8,937 nucleotides of DNA from an uncultured Sutterella sp. (GCA_900552545.1 USAL01000070.1:1-8937); one strand, 5' to 3'; numbered from the stretch's first letter, positions 1-5,615 are shown. A program made the numbers and translations. The notes: generated by a model not told the origin, from the sequence alone.

Positions 1-437
1 CCCAGTGTTCCTTGCTGCCAAATGGACAAGGCGGAGCCGTCGTGCCAATCATTGCCCGAGATATTGTTGATTGTAAACGAGCTCCCGGCAACGATATGAA
101 CTTCGGATTGCTTATTGTTTGTGCCGAGGTTGATAAGGGCCCCGAGGTTCCCGGTCGATTGGTAGCCGTCCACTACCACTTTGATCCCTTCCTCAGTGAC
201 TTCTGCAGTTTCAAAAGCCTCTTGAGCTCCTTCTGCATAGATAAAAGTCTTCCCGTCGAAATATGCGCCGGCGCCAAGAGTGGGGTCCGCAGCAAAGGCG
301 CTTCCGACAGCAAGACTTAAAACGGTTGCGGCAATCGCGGCCTTGCATCCCTTGGCCTGCACGCTGGACGTGGTTTCATTGACCACGGTCATCACGCCGC
401 GCGCCTTGTTGAAAACAACCTTGAAAGTCTTATTCAT
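1..437 (-). CDS. Autotransporter-type surface protein with ESPR signal, N-terminal part (partial)
   Basis: This is an open frame read leftwards from the ATG at 437, with 145 complete codons and no stop before the window edge. Residues 1-30 begin MNKTFKVVFNKARGVMTVVN. That is the extended signal peptide region (ESPR) found on large type V autotransporters and related adhesins, whose model is MNKxYKVIWNKARGxxVVVSE. A hydrophobic core follows at about residues 33-46, with a likely signal peptidase I site at AFA|AD (49/50). The visible mature part (DPTLGAGAYFDGKTF, then Gly-, Asn- and Thr-rich beta-prone sequence) fits the start of a beta-helical passenger. A GGAG ribosome site lies 8 bases before the ATG. 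The passenger and beta-barrel lie outside the window, so ligand and class are unknown. Base composition is lower in GC than the genes to the right. Confidence 0.85.
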   Translation of the reverse strand, partial: MNKTFKVVFNKARGVMTVVNETTSSVQAKGCKAAIAATVLSLAVGSAFAADPTLGAGAYFDGKTFIYAEGAQEAFETAEVTEEGIKVVVDGYQSTGNLGALINLGTNNKQSEVHIVAGSSFTINNISGNDWHDGSALSIWQQGTL

Positions 438-489
438 TGTCAACTCCAATAATTGGGATTTTTTAATCAGAGGAAAAACCCTCAGACGT

Positions 490-540
490 CTCATTGTGTG
501 GGAAATGAGTCCTGATGGGGGGGGTTATCCCTAATGAGTC
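490..540. promoter_or_regulatory. 8-G tract flanked by AATGAGTC repeats, upstream of the autotransporter
   Basis: A run of eight G (517-524 on the plus strand, C8 in the autotransporter's sense) lies 80 bases upstream of that gene's ATG. The octamer AATGAGTC occurs at 504-511 and 533-540, 29 bp apart and on either side of the G run. CTCATT at 490-495 forms an inverted repeat with the first copy. The arrangement resembles a promoter-region homopolymer able to vary by slippage, combined with a direct-repeat operator spaced by nearly three helical turns. No clear -35/-10 pair was identified, so the regulatory role is inferred. Confidence 0.3.
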
Positions 541-988
541 GATCGGGAGTGAGTAAGTCTTTGATTTGTAAGGAAAAAATATTTCTCAAAGGATTTGTCG
601 TACGCGAATCTGTTCTCCCGCAGCAACACTTGAAATACTACCTTTCGAGGTTGGAGAGTCTGCGGCATGCTTGTGGGTAGACTCAAAAAAGGGCATAAAA
701 AACGCACGCTTGATGACTGGCGTAAGTGCGCCGAAGTCGCTATTTGTGACTGAGAGGGGCTGGAAGAAGTTCGGGAAATAAATGGCTTTTCAGTTAGAGC
801 GCCGCTACCCCTTTGGGTGGAGCGCCGTCAGTCCGAAAAAGATGACTTCTGAAAATGGTCGATATGCAGACTTTGCCTGTCTGGCGGGGCTTTTTGTGCT
901 TATGTAAAGATGCCCGTGTTGTCCCCGCTTTACATCAACAGGAGTGCGAGTTTTACTGGAAACGCTACCACTTTAGGGGAATAATCGC

Positions 989-1000
989 GACCGATCGGTC
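989..1000. promoter_or_regulatory. 12-bp perfect palindrome, possible operator
   Basis: GACCGATCGGTC is a perfect 12-bp palindrome lying 100 bp upstream of the flavoprotein start, in a non-coding stretch. Short GC-rich palindromes of this kind serve as operators for dimeric regulators such as TetR-type proteins. No regulator gene is present in the window and the site occurs once, so the assignment is only suggestive. Confidence 0.25.
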
Positions 1001-1041
1001 CGCAATTCTGGAGGAGAGAGTGCGGGCCAAAGAGAAAAAGG

Positions 1042-1072
1042 GCTGATTTCAAGCTTGCGCGCTGCAATCAGC
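1042..1072 (+). promoter_or_regulatory. Leader hairpin before the flavoprotein gene
   Basis: GCTGATT (1042-1048) and AATCAGC (1066-1072) are a perfect 7-bp inverted repeat with a 17-base spacer, ending 12 bases before the flavoprotein Shine-Dalgarno. Just upstream, GGAGGAG (1010-1016) precedes a GTG at 1020 that would open an eight-codon frame (VRAKEKKG). Its TGA (1044-1046) lies inside the hairpin's 5' arm. A leader peptide stopping in a hairpin arm could couple translation to the structure, but there is no direct evidence that the mini-frame is used, and its GTG is closer than usual to the ribosome site. Confidence 0.25.
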
Positions 1073-1099
1073 AAATTATCCCGTAGGAGGGGAAATTTC

Positions 1100-2506
1100 A
1101 TGAAGAAGCTTATTATCGCCACGATGATTGCGGCTGCCTTCGGTGCTGCACAGGCTGCTGAGAAGGCTGACGTGGTTGTCATCGGCGCCGGCGGCGCTGG
1201 TATGGCTGCTGCCGTGACGGCTCACGACGCCGGCTCCAAGGTCGTCATCCTTGAGAAGATGGCCTACTACGGCGGCAACACGATGCGTGCCACGGGCGGC
1301 ATCAATGCGGCTGAAACGCCGCAGCAGGCCAAGCTCGGCATCAAGGACAGCATTGATCAGATGATCAAGGACACGATGAAGGGCGGCCACAACCGCAACA
1401 ATCCTGAGCTCGTGCGCGTGCTTGCCAACAATTCGAACTCGGCCGTGCAGTGGCTCATCAGCTTGGGCGGCGACTTCAACGACGTCGGCTTCATGGGCGG
1501 CGCCACCAACAAGCGCTGCCACCGTCCCACGGGCGGCGCTTCCGTCGGTCCCGAAGTTGTGAAGACCCTGCACAACGCCGTTGAGGCCCGCAAGATCGAT
1601 CTGCGCACCGAAAGCCAGGTCGTGGACATCATCCAGGACAAGAAGACCGGTGCCGTCACCGGCGTGAAGGTCAAGAACAACGGCAAGACCTATGAAATCG
1701 ATGCCAAGGCTGTGGTGAACGCTGCGGGCGGCTTTGCCGGCAACAATGCCATGGTGAGCAAGATTCTGCCGCGCCTGAAGGGCTTTGCGACGACGAATCA
1801 TCCGGGCGCCACGGGCGACGGCATTACTCTCAGCGAGAAGGTTGGTGCCGCCTTCGTCGACATGGATCAGATTCAGACCCACCCGACCGTTGTTGAGTCG
1901 ACCGGCGTGATGGTGACCGAAGCCGTGCGCGGCAACGGCGCCATTTTGGTGAACACCGAAGGCAAGCGCTTCTGCGATGAACTCGGCACGCGCGACTATG
2001 TGTCGGCTGAGATTCTCAAGCAGCCCACGCAGCACGCCTTCATGTTCTTTGACGAAGATGTGCGCAAGTCTCTGAAGGCCATCGAAGGCTACGTCAAGAC
2101 CCCGGGCATGGTGATCCAGGGCAAGACGCTTGAGGAAGTTGCCAAGAACATGGGTGTTCCGGCTGCCAACCTCAAGGCTACGATGACGCAGTACGCCAAG
2201 GATCAGAAGGCCGGCAAGGACAGTTGCTGCGGCCGTACCAAGATGGAGCGTCCGCTTGACAAGCCCGGGTACTACGCCATCCGCGGCACGCCTGCCGTGC
2301 ACCACTCGATGGGCGGCGTGAAGATCGATACCACGGCTGAAGTGACCGGCACCAACGGCAAGCCGATTCCCGGCTACTTCGCTGCCGGCGAAGTCACGGG
2401 CGGCGTGCATGGCGGCAACCGCCTCGGTGGCAATGCTCAGGCCGACATCATCGTCTTCGGTCGTATCGCCGGCCAGTCGGCTTCGGCTTACGCCAAGGCT
2501 CACTGA
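1100..2506 (+). CDS. Periplasmic fumarate-reductase-family flavoprotein (flavocytochrome c type, haem-free)
   Basis: This 468-residue exported FAD protein is of the flavocytochrome c/fumarate reductase family and would use periplasmic electrons to reduce an unsaturated acid. The ATG at 1100 is chosen because AGGAGG (1085-1090) lies 9 bases before it and a clean signal peptide follows (MKKLIIATMIAAAFGAAQA|AEK). A TTG 45 bases upstream in frame lacks these. FAD-binding GAGGAG is at 29-34, the ribose-binding Glu in VILEK is E52, and GGNT is at 58-61. Residues matching the Shewanella Fcc3 active site by eye are H261 (HPT), T273-E274-R277 (TEAVRG), R298 (GTRD), H401-H402 (VHH) and R441 (NRLGG). 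There is no CxxCH haem motif and no fused FMN domain, so an external electron donor is required, most simply the FMN-binding protein encoded next. The fumarate-type residues favour fumarate or a close analogue, but the substrate is unproven. C376-C377 form an unusual vicinal pair. Confidence 0.93.
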   Translation: MKKLIIATMIAAAFGAAQAAEKADVVVIGAGGAGMAAAVTAHDAGSKVVILEKMAYYGGNTMRATGGINAAETPQQAKLGIKDSIDQMIKDTMKGGHNRNNPELVRVLANNSNSAVQWLISLGGDFNDVGFMGGATNKRCHRPTGGASVGPEVVKTLHNAVEARKIDLRTESQVVDIIQDKKTGAVTGVKVKNNGKTYEIDAKAVVNAAGGFAGNNAMVSKILPRLKGFATTNHPGATGDGITLSEKVGAAFVDMDQIQTHPTVVESTGVMVTEAVRGNGAILVNTEGKRFCDELGTRDYVSAEILKQPTQHAFMFFDEDVRKSLKAIEGYVKTPGMVIQGKTLEEVAKNMGVPAANLKATMTQYAKDQKAGKDSCCGRTKMERPLDKPGYYAIRGTPAVHHSMGGVKIDTTAEVTGTNGKPIPGYFAAGEVTGGVHGGNRLGGNAQADIIVFGRIAGQSASAYAKAH

Positions 2507-2538
2507 TCGCAATTTGATCTGATCGCGGTCGACAGGCC

Positions 2539-2562
2539 GTGAGCAGGGTTTCCCCTGCTCAC
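2539..2562 (+). other. Perfect 10-bp hairpin after the flavoprotein gene
   Basis: GTGAGCAGGG (2539-2548) and CCCTGCTCAC (2553-2562) form a perfect stem with a TTTC loop, 33 bases after the stop codon. No T run follows, so it is not itself an intrinsic terminator. It sits directly before the terminator at 2564-2610 and could protect the mRNA 3' end from exonucleases. Confidence 0.6.
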
Positions 2563-2563
2563 C

Positions 2564-2610
2564 CAACGCACCCTACGGAAGTATTAGCTCCTGTGGGGTG
2601 CGTTGTTTTT
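2564..2610 (+). terminator. Intrinsic terminator of the flavoprotein gene
   Basis: CAACGCACCC (2564-2573) and GGGTGCGTTG (2596-2605) form a perfect 10-bp stem followed at once by TTTTT (2606-2610). The 22-base loop can extend the stem with weaker pairs. Its position after the flavoprotein and before the FMN-binding gene suggests that the two genes are mostly transcribed separately, unless there is read-through. Confidence 0.85.
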
Positions 2611-2629
2611 GATGGAAAGTCGGTAAAAT
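2603..2629 (+). promoter_or_regulatory. Possible promoter for the FMN-binding protein gene
   Basis: TAAAAT (2624-2629) matches the -10 consensus at five of six positions. TTGTTT (2603-2608) is a poor -35 match at a short 15-bp spacing, overlapping the tail of the preceding terminator. The -10 lies within a small inverted repeat, CGGTA-AAA-TACCG (2621-2633). If used, it would give a leader of about 250 bases. Confidence 0.25.
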
Positions 2630-2633
2630 ACCG

Positions 2634-2889
2634 CGCGACCCGCCCGTTGGTTCGTTCTGAACCGGTCGGAAGGGGGCGTTGAGCTCCCGGGGCAGTGTTC
2701 GTCTGTCTCAAACCGGTTTTGCGATGCCCTCTGCGGCATCTTCCACCTTTCCTCCCTTTTTTGTTTGATCCCAAAGCATCGCCACCGGCGCCTTTGAGGG
2801 CATGTCCGAGGGGGAGAGGGGGATCCAGACCATGTGTGCGGACAGGTCTTCTTTATTTTTTATTTCTGTTCATTCAGGAGTCGAAAGAA
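2634..2889 (+). other. Long structured leader of the FMN-binding protein gene
   Basis: About 256 bases without a convincing gene carry several possible RNA hairpins. One spans 2641-2678 (CGCCC/GGGCG enclosing GGTTC/GAACC). Others are GATGCC/GGCATC at 2723-2740, a hairpin over 2770-2800 (CAAAG/CTTTG, then GCC/GGC), and AGACC/GGTCT at 2827-2849 followed by a T-rich tract (2850-2866). Two pairings compete with these: ATGCCCTC (2724-2731) with GAGGGCAT (2796-2803), and TGTCCG (2803-2808) with CGGACA (2839-2844). Two ACCGGT sites (2661-2666 and within the AAACCGGTTT palindrome at 2710-2719) are also present. I recognise no known riboswitch class. Confidence 0.4.
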
Positions 2890-3219
2890 ATGATCAAGCA
2901 ACTCATCGTTGCAGCTTCTGCTGCTCTGCTTTGCACCGCCGCCAGCGCCGCTTACAAGGACGGCACCTACACGGGCGAAGGCAAGGGCAATGCCAGCACC
3001 ATCCAGGTCGAAGTGACCGTTGCCGGCGGCAAGGTCTCGAGCGTCAAGGTGCTCAAGCACGGCGAAACCCAGATGCTGATCGATGCTGCCGCCAAGAGCC
3101 TCTCGCAGCAGATCGTTGAGAAGAACGGCACCGAGGGTGTGCAGGCCGTGACCGGCGCGAGCAACTCCTCCAAGGGCATCATCGAAGCCGTGAACAACGC
3201 TCTCAAGAGCGCGCAGTAA
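2890..3219 (+). CDS. Small exported FMN-binding (flavin-carrier) protein
   Basis: This 109-residue protein has a signal peptide (MIKQLIVAASAALLCTAASA|AYK) followed by one FMN_bind domain filling the rest of the chain. The hallmark is TGAS (88-91) within VTGASNSS, matching the (S/T)GA(S/T) flavinylation motif in which the last residue carries phosphoester-linked FMN, here S91. YKDGTYTGEGKG (22-33) is a typical domain opening. The start at 2890 has AGGAG (2876-2880) 9 bases upstream; the frame stays open to 2695 but that part looks non-coding. ApbE enzymes attach the FMN, and one is encoded at 4424. The likely role is periplasmic single-flavin electron carrier to the neighbouring haem-free reductase, a split form of reductases in which the FMN domain is fused. 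All lysines use AAG, which suggests strong codon selection and high expression. Confidence 0.9.
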   Translation: MIKQLIVAASAALLCTAASAAYKDGTYTGEGKGNASTIQVEVTVAGGKVSSVKVLKHGETQMLIDAAAKSLSQQIVEKNGTEGVQAVTGASNSSKGIIEAVNNALKSAQ

Positions 3220-3230
3220 TCACTGCTTTG

Positions 3231-3251
3231 CGGAGCGCCTCGTGCGCTCCG
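3231..3251 (+). other. Perfect 8-bp hairpin after the FMN-binding gene
   Basis: CGGAGCGC (3231-3238) and GCGCTCCG (3244-3251) pair perfectly around a CTCGT loop, 11 bases after the stop. As with the hairpin after the flavoprotein gene, no T run follows and a proper terminator lies further downstream. An mRNA-protecting role is possible. Confidence 0.55.
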
Positions 3252-3300
3252 TGCCCAGCGGCGTCGTTCGAGACTTGACCCCCGGATGATGCACTGCAGC

Positions 3301-3350
3301 CGGCCGAATCCGCAGGAACATCGTTTCTGCCGGAGACGGCCGGTATTTTT
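3301..3350 (+). terminator. Intrinsic terminator of the FMN-binding protein gene
   Basis: CGGCCG (3301-3306) pairs with CGGCCG (3337-3342). An inner stem GCAGGAA/TTTCTGC (3312-3318 with 3324-3330, one G-T pair) surrounds a CATCG loop. TATTTTTT (3343-3350) follows directly. The opposing AIM24 gene ends at 3367, so this separates convergent genes. On the minus strand the structure lacks a T run, so it serves mainly the plus strand. Confidence 0.75.
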
Positions 3351-3366
3351 TGGCCGTTATTTACCC

Positions 3367-4083
3367 TTATTCGTTTTTCGGCGCCTTTTCCTGCGGCTGC
3401 TGATTGAATAGCCAGTCGACGAAGCCGCCGCGGTTGCGCGAGCTCACGTAGAGCGTCCCGGTGCCGGAAAACTTGAGCACCACGCCTTCGCCCGAGGTTT
3501 GACTGTGCAGGAGCTTGCCGAAAAAGCCCTTCTTGGCGGTGTTGAGGGCAAGCTCATACTTGAGCGCTGCGTCCCAGGCCACGAGGTGTCCGTTGTCGAC
3601 GTAGACCGAGCGCGAACCGTCTAGCGTAATGGCCCTCATGGAACCGAAGCCGCTCACGGCAATCGACCCGCGCCCCGAGGCATGCATGATGAAGAAGCCC
3701 CCCGAGTCGCCCAGAATCGCCCGGCCCAGCCCCTGGGACTTCACTTCGATTTCCACGCCTTCAGTGCTTGCAAGGTACGAACCGTCCGAAATCATGTAGG
3801 AGTGTTCGCCTACATCAAGAACGGCAACGTCGCCCGGCAGCGTCGGCGTCAGAAGCGCTTCGCCCGGGCCGTCGACGGCCGCGATGCGCTGCGCGAAGAA
3901 GCTCTCGTCGTTAAAGAGCTTTCGCGAGAGCGCAGAAAAGAGTCCGCCGCGGGTGCTGCCCGTGAGTGCAAGCGTGTCGTCCATGGCAACCATGGCGTTG
4001 CGTTCGGCAAAGACGACCTCGCCCTTTTCAAGAGTGACGGACAAAAGCGGATCAATCGAACCGGTGACGGTCATGCGTGGCAT
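3367..4083 (-). CDS. AIM24 family protein (TIGR00266 type)
   Basis: This 238-residue protein has no signal peptide or membrane segment. It resembles the bacterial AIM24/TIGR00266 family, a beta-rich, pseudo-repeated fold of poorly known function named after a yeast mitochondrial protein. Family hallmarks are LEKGEVVFAERNAMVAMD (18-35), PGDVAVLDVG (83-92), the segment around DGSYLASTEGVEIE (100-113), VSGFG (143-147) and VDNGHLVAWD (162-171). The C-terminal 20 residues are polar and variable. The start at 4083 has only a weak ribosome site (GAGC); an in-frame ATG at 4074 is an alternative. It lies opposite to and between the FMN-binding gene and apbE, interrupting what would otherwise be a compact flavin module. 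TATAAA 12-17 bases upstream of the ATG could be a -10 element but would leave an extremely short leader. Function is unknown. Confidence 0.85.
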   Translation of the reverse strand: MPRMTVTGSIDPLLSVTLEKGEVVFAERNAMVAMDDTLALTGSTRGGLFSALSRKLFNDESFFAQRIAAVDGPGEALLTPTLPGDVAVLDVGEHSYMISDGSYLASTEGVEIEVKSQGLGRAILGDSGGFFIMHASGRGSIAVSGFGSMRAITLDGSRSVYVDNGHLVAWDAALKYELALNTAKKGFFGKLLHSQTSGEGVVLKFSGTGTLYVSSRNRGGFVDWLFNQQPQEKAPKNE

Positions 4084-4423
4084 GTCAAGCTCACTTTATA
4101 AAAGAAATTTTCGACCGATGACGACAAGATCGGCGAGGGCGACCCGAACCGGCAGGCATCGGCTTTGGGGTGAACTGCGGCCGGTTCGTGATCCATTGTA
4201 CTTTGGCCGCAGGCCGGCTCCTCAAAGTGCTTTCGGCAGGGGGCGTTTTCCCGCGTCTGCAAGGGATGCGAGCGGCCTTGATGTGCTAAATTGCGTGCCG
4301 GGATCGTCCGCAGGCAATCAGGGTCGCGGGCGATTTTTTGCGGGCGTTGTCGCCCGCCCAAGCCAACACCCCATCTCCCTCCCATTTTTCCTTCGGGAGC
4401 ATCGTCTCCCGGCACGAGAACAC
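4084..4423. other. Divergent intergenic region between the AIM24 gene and apbE
   Basis: About 340 GC-rich bases lie between the two starts, so at least two promoters are expected. Visible structures include GCGGGCG-TTGT-CGCCCGC (4340-4357, perfect 7-bp stem, preceded by T6) and CGGGAG/CTCCCG (4394-4411), which ends 12 bases before the chosen apbE start. A TGC-TAAATT element (4284-4292) resembles an extended -10 without a clear -35. No FMN riboswitch is recognised. Confidence 0.45.
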
Positions 4424-5587
4424 ATGCGCACACCAGGATTTTTGCGAGGACACATGCACCTTCCTCACGCCGCCGGCCTGATGCCGACGGCGCTTGCCCT
4501 AGCGCTCGTCGTCACGACGAGCGTTGCGGCGTTTCCGACATCGGCTTCCGCCGCCGAGGGGCAGCTCCCCGCGGCCGTCGCACCGGCGCGCTCGGTTGCC
4601 GCGGCCGACGACGAGAAGTCGGTCTACGAGGCGCGCTTTACGGGGCTTGCGATGGGAACGATCGTCTCCGCCAAGCTTTACGCCGCCGATGAAAAGACCG
4701 CCGCGGGGCTTGCAAACCGTTTCGAAGAGAAGGTGGCGGCCTACGAGACTCTCTTTACCGTGCGCGGCGACGGGCCTTTGAACGACGTCAACAAGAACGC
4801 GGGCGTCTGGCGCATGGTCGACTGCCGCATCGCCTCGCTCGTGGCGCAGGCCAAGGTCGTCGCGCGCGACTCGGACCGGGCCTTCGAGCCCACGATCGGG
4901 CCTTTGGTCAACGTCTGGAAGATCGGCTTCGGCGGCCACAGCCGGCCCTCCGATGCCGACATCAAGGCGGCGCTGCGCAAGGTCGACTACACGAAGATTG
5001 CCGTCGATGAAACGCCCGGGGCCTGCCGCATCCGCATCGACCCGGGCCAGAGCATCGACCTCGGGGCCATCGCCAAGGGCTGGATCGGCACGGCGCTTGC
5101 CTCCGACATGAAGGAGGCGGGCGCCACAAGCGGCATCATTGATCTCGGCGGCAACGTATCTCTTATCGGCTCGTCGCCCGCGGGCGTCGACTGGCGCATC
5201 GGCGTGCAGCGCCCGGACGCCGAGCGCAATACGGTCATGGCCGTCGTCGAGGCTTCGGGCGTTTCGGTCATCACCTCGGGCGACTATGAGCGCAAGTTCG
5301 AGTCGGGCGGCCGCACCTACGGACACATCCTGAGCCCGGTGACGGGCGAGCCTGCAACGACGGACCTTGGCAGCGTCACGATCATCGACGCCGACGGCGC
5401 GCGCGCCGACGGCTGGTGCACGGCGCTTTTTGCCGCGGGCTCGGAAAAGGCCCTTGCGCTTGCCCAGCGCGAGAAGCTTGCGGTGATCCTTGCCTCGAGC
5501 GATCTGAAGACGCTCTGGGTGAGCCGCTCGATCGCCCCAAAGGTGACAGTTTTGGATAAATCCATGAAAATTCAGGTTGTACCCTGA
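4424..5587 (+). CDS. apbE: FAD:protein FMN transferase, exported
   Basis: This 387-residue ApbE-family enzyme transfers FMN from FAD to a Ser/Thr of exported flavoproteins with Mg2+. The likely target here is S91 of the FMN-binding protein at 2890. Motifs in order are MGT (77-79), FEPTIGPLVNVW (154-165), IDLGAIAKGW (211-220, FAD and metal site), LGGN (241-244), TSGDYER (284-290), HILSPVTGEP (301-310) and ADGWCTALF (328-336), whose D329 and T333 match the usual metal-binding Asp and Thr. An N-terminal signal has a hydrophobic core at about 19-37 and a likely cut at ASA|AEG (43/44), so it should act in the periplasm. The start is uncertain. ATG 4424 supplies R2 and R8 for a positive n-region but has a weak ribosome site. 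ATG 4454 follows GAGGA too closely and lacks Lys/Arg. The chain is slightly long for the family because of a low-complexity linker (about 45-63). Confidence 0.92.
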   Translation: MRTPGFLRGHMHLPHAAGLMPTALALALVVTTSVAAFPTSASAAEGQLPAAVAPARSVAAADDEKSVYEARFTGLAMGTIVSAKLYAADEKTAAGLANRFEEKVAAYETLFTVRGDGPLNDVNKNAGVWRMVDCRIASLVAQAKVVARDSDRAFEPTIGPLVNVWKIGFGGHSRPSDADIKAALRKVDYTKIAVDETPGACRIRIDPGQSIDLGAIAKGWIGTALASDMKEAGATSGIIDLGGNVSLIGSSPAGVDWRIGVQRPDAERNTVMAVVEASGVSVITSGDYERKFESGGRTYGHILSPVTGEPATTDLGSVTIIDADGARADGWCTALFAAGSEKALALAQREKLAVILASSDLKTLWVSRSIAPKVTVLDKSMKIQVVP

Positions 5588-5615
5588 GAAAACCCCATCC
5601 GGACTCTGCCCGGGA

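Larger units (their letters stand above)
438..1099. other. Gene-free divergent intergenic region
   Basis: About 660 bases separate the leftward autotransporter gene from the rightward flavoprotein gene, so both promoters should lie here. No convincing protein gene is seen. A frame at 855-1046 has no recognisable content and no good ribosome site. Visible signals, listed separately, are the 8-G tract with AATGAG repeats (490-540), a palindrome (989-1000) and a leader hairpin (1042-1072). Two other small hairpins can be drawn: AGTCGC/GTGACT at 735-751 and CTACCC/GGGTGG at 805-820, the latter flanked by two GAGCGCCG copies. No tRNA or known riboswitch is recognised. The stretch is visibly richer in A+T than the genes. 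Confidence 0.7.

Noticed and set aside
855..1046. 63-codon frame upstream of the flavoprotein
   Set aside because: No ribosome site, no recognisable sequence, and it runs through the palindrome and leader signals. Only its last eight codons, from GTG 1020, have a nearby Shine-Dalgarno.
1076..2566. 496-codon open frame antisense to the flavoprotein gene
   Set aside because: It is a mirror of a GC-rich, strongly biased real gene. The translation is Ala/Gly/His/Arg-rich without family motifs. Similar long antisense frames opposite apbE (4499-5869), the amidohydrolase (5682-6677) and the PRTase and radical SAM genes (6377-7993) were rejected for the same reason.
2641..2678. tRNA-like GGTTCG segment
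   Set aside because: GGTTC-GTTCT-GAACC is only a hairpin. No acceptor stem, anticodon arm or CCA end can be placed around it.
2930..2950. FMN-binding protein as a lipoprotein through Cys15
   Set aside because: The residues before the Cys (ALL) do not make a good lipobox, while AASA|AY is a strong signal peptidase I site.
4340..4357. GCGGGCG-TTGT-CGCCCGC as a terminator
   Set aside because: The T run precedes the stem on the plus strand, and the minus strand would have an A run after it. No gene ends nearby on either strand.
4084..4423. FMN riboswitch before apbE
   Set aside because: The conserved RFN-element blocks (such as the GGGGCAGGGTGAAATTCCC-type opening) are not present. The hairpins seen are simple GC stems.
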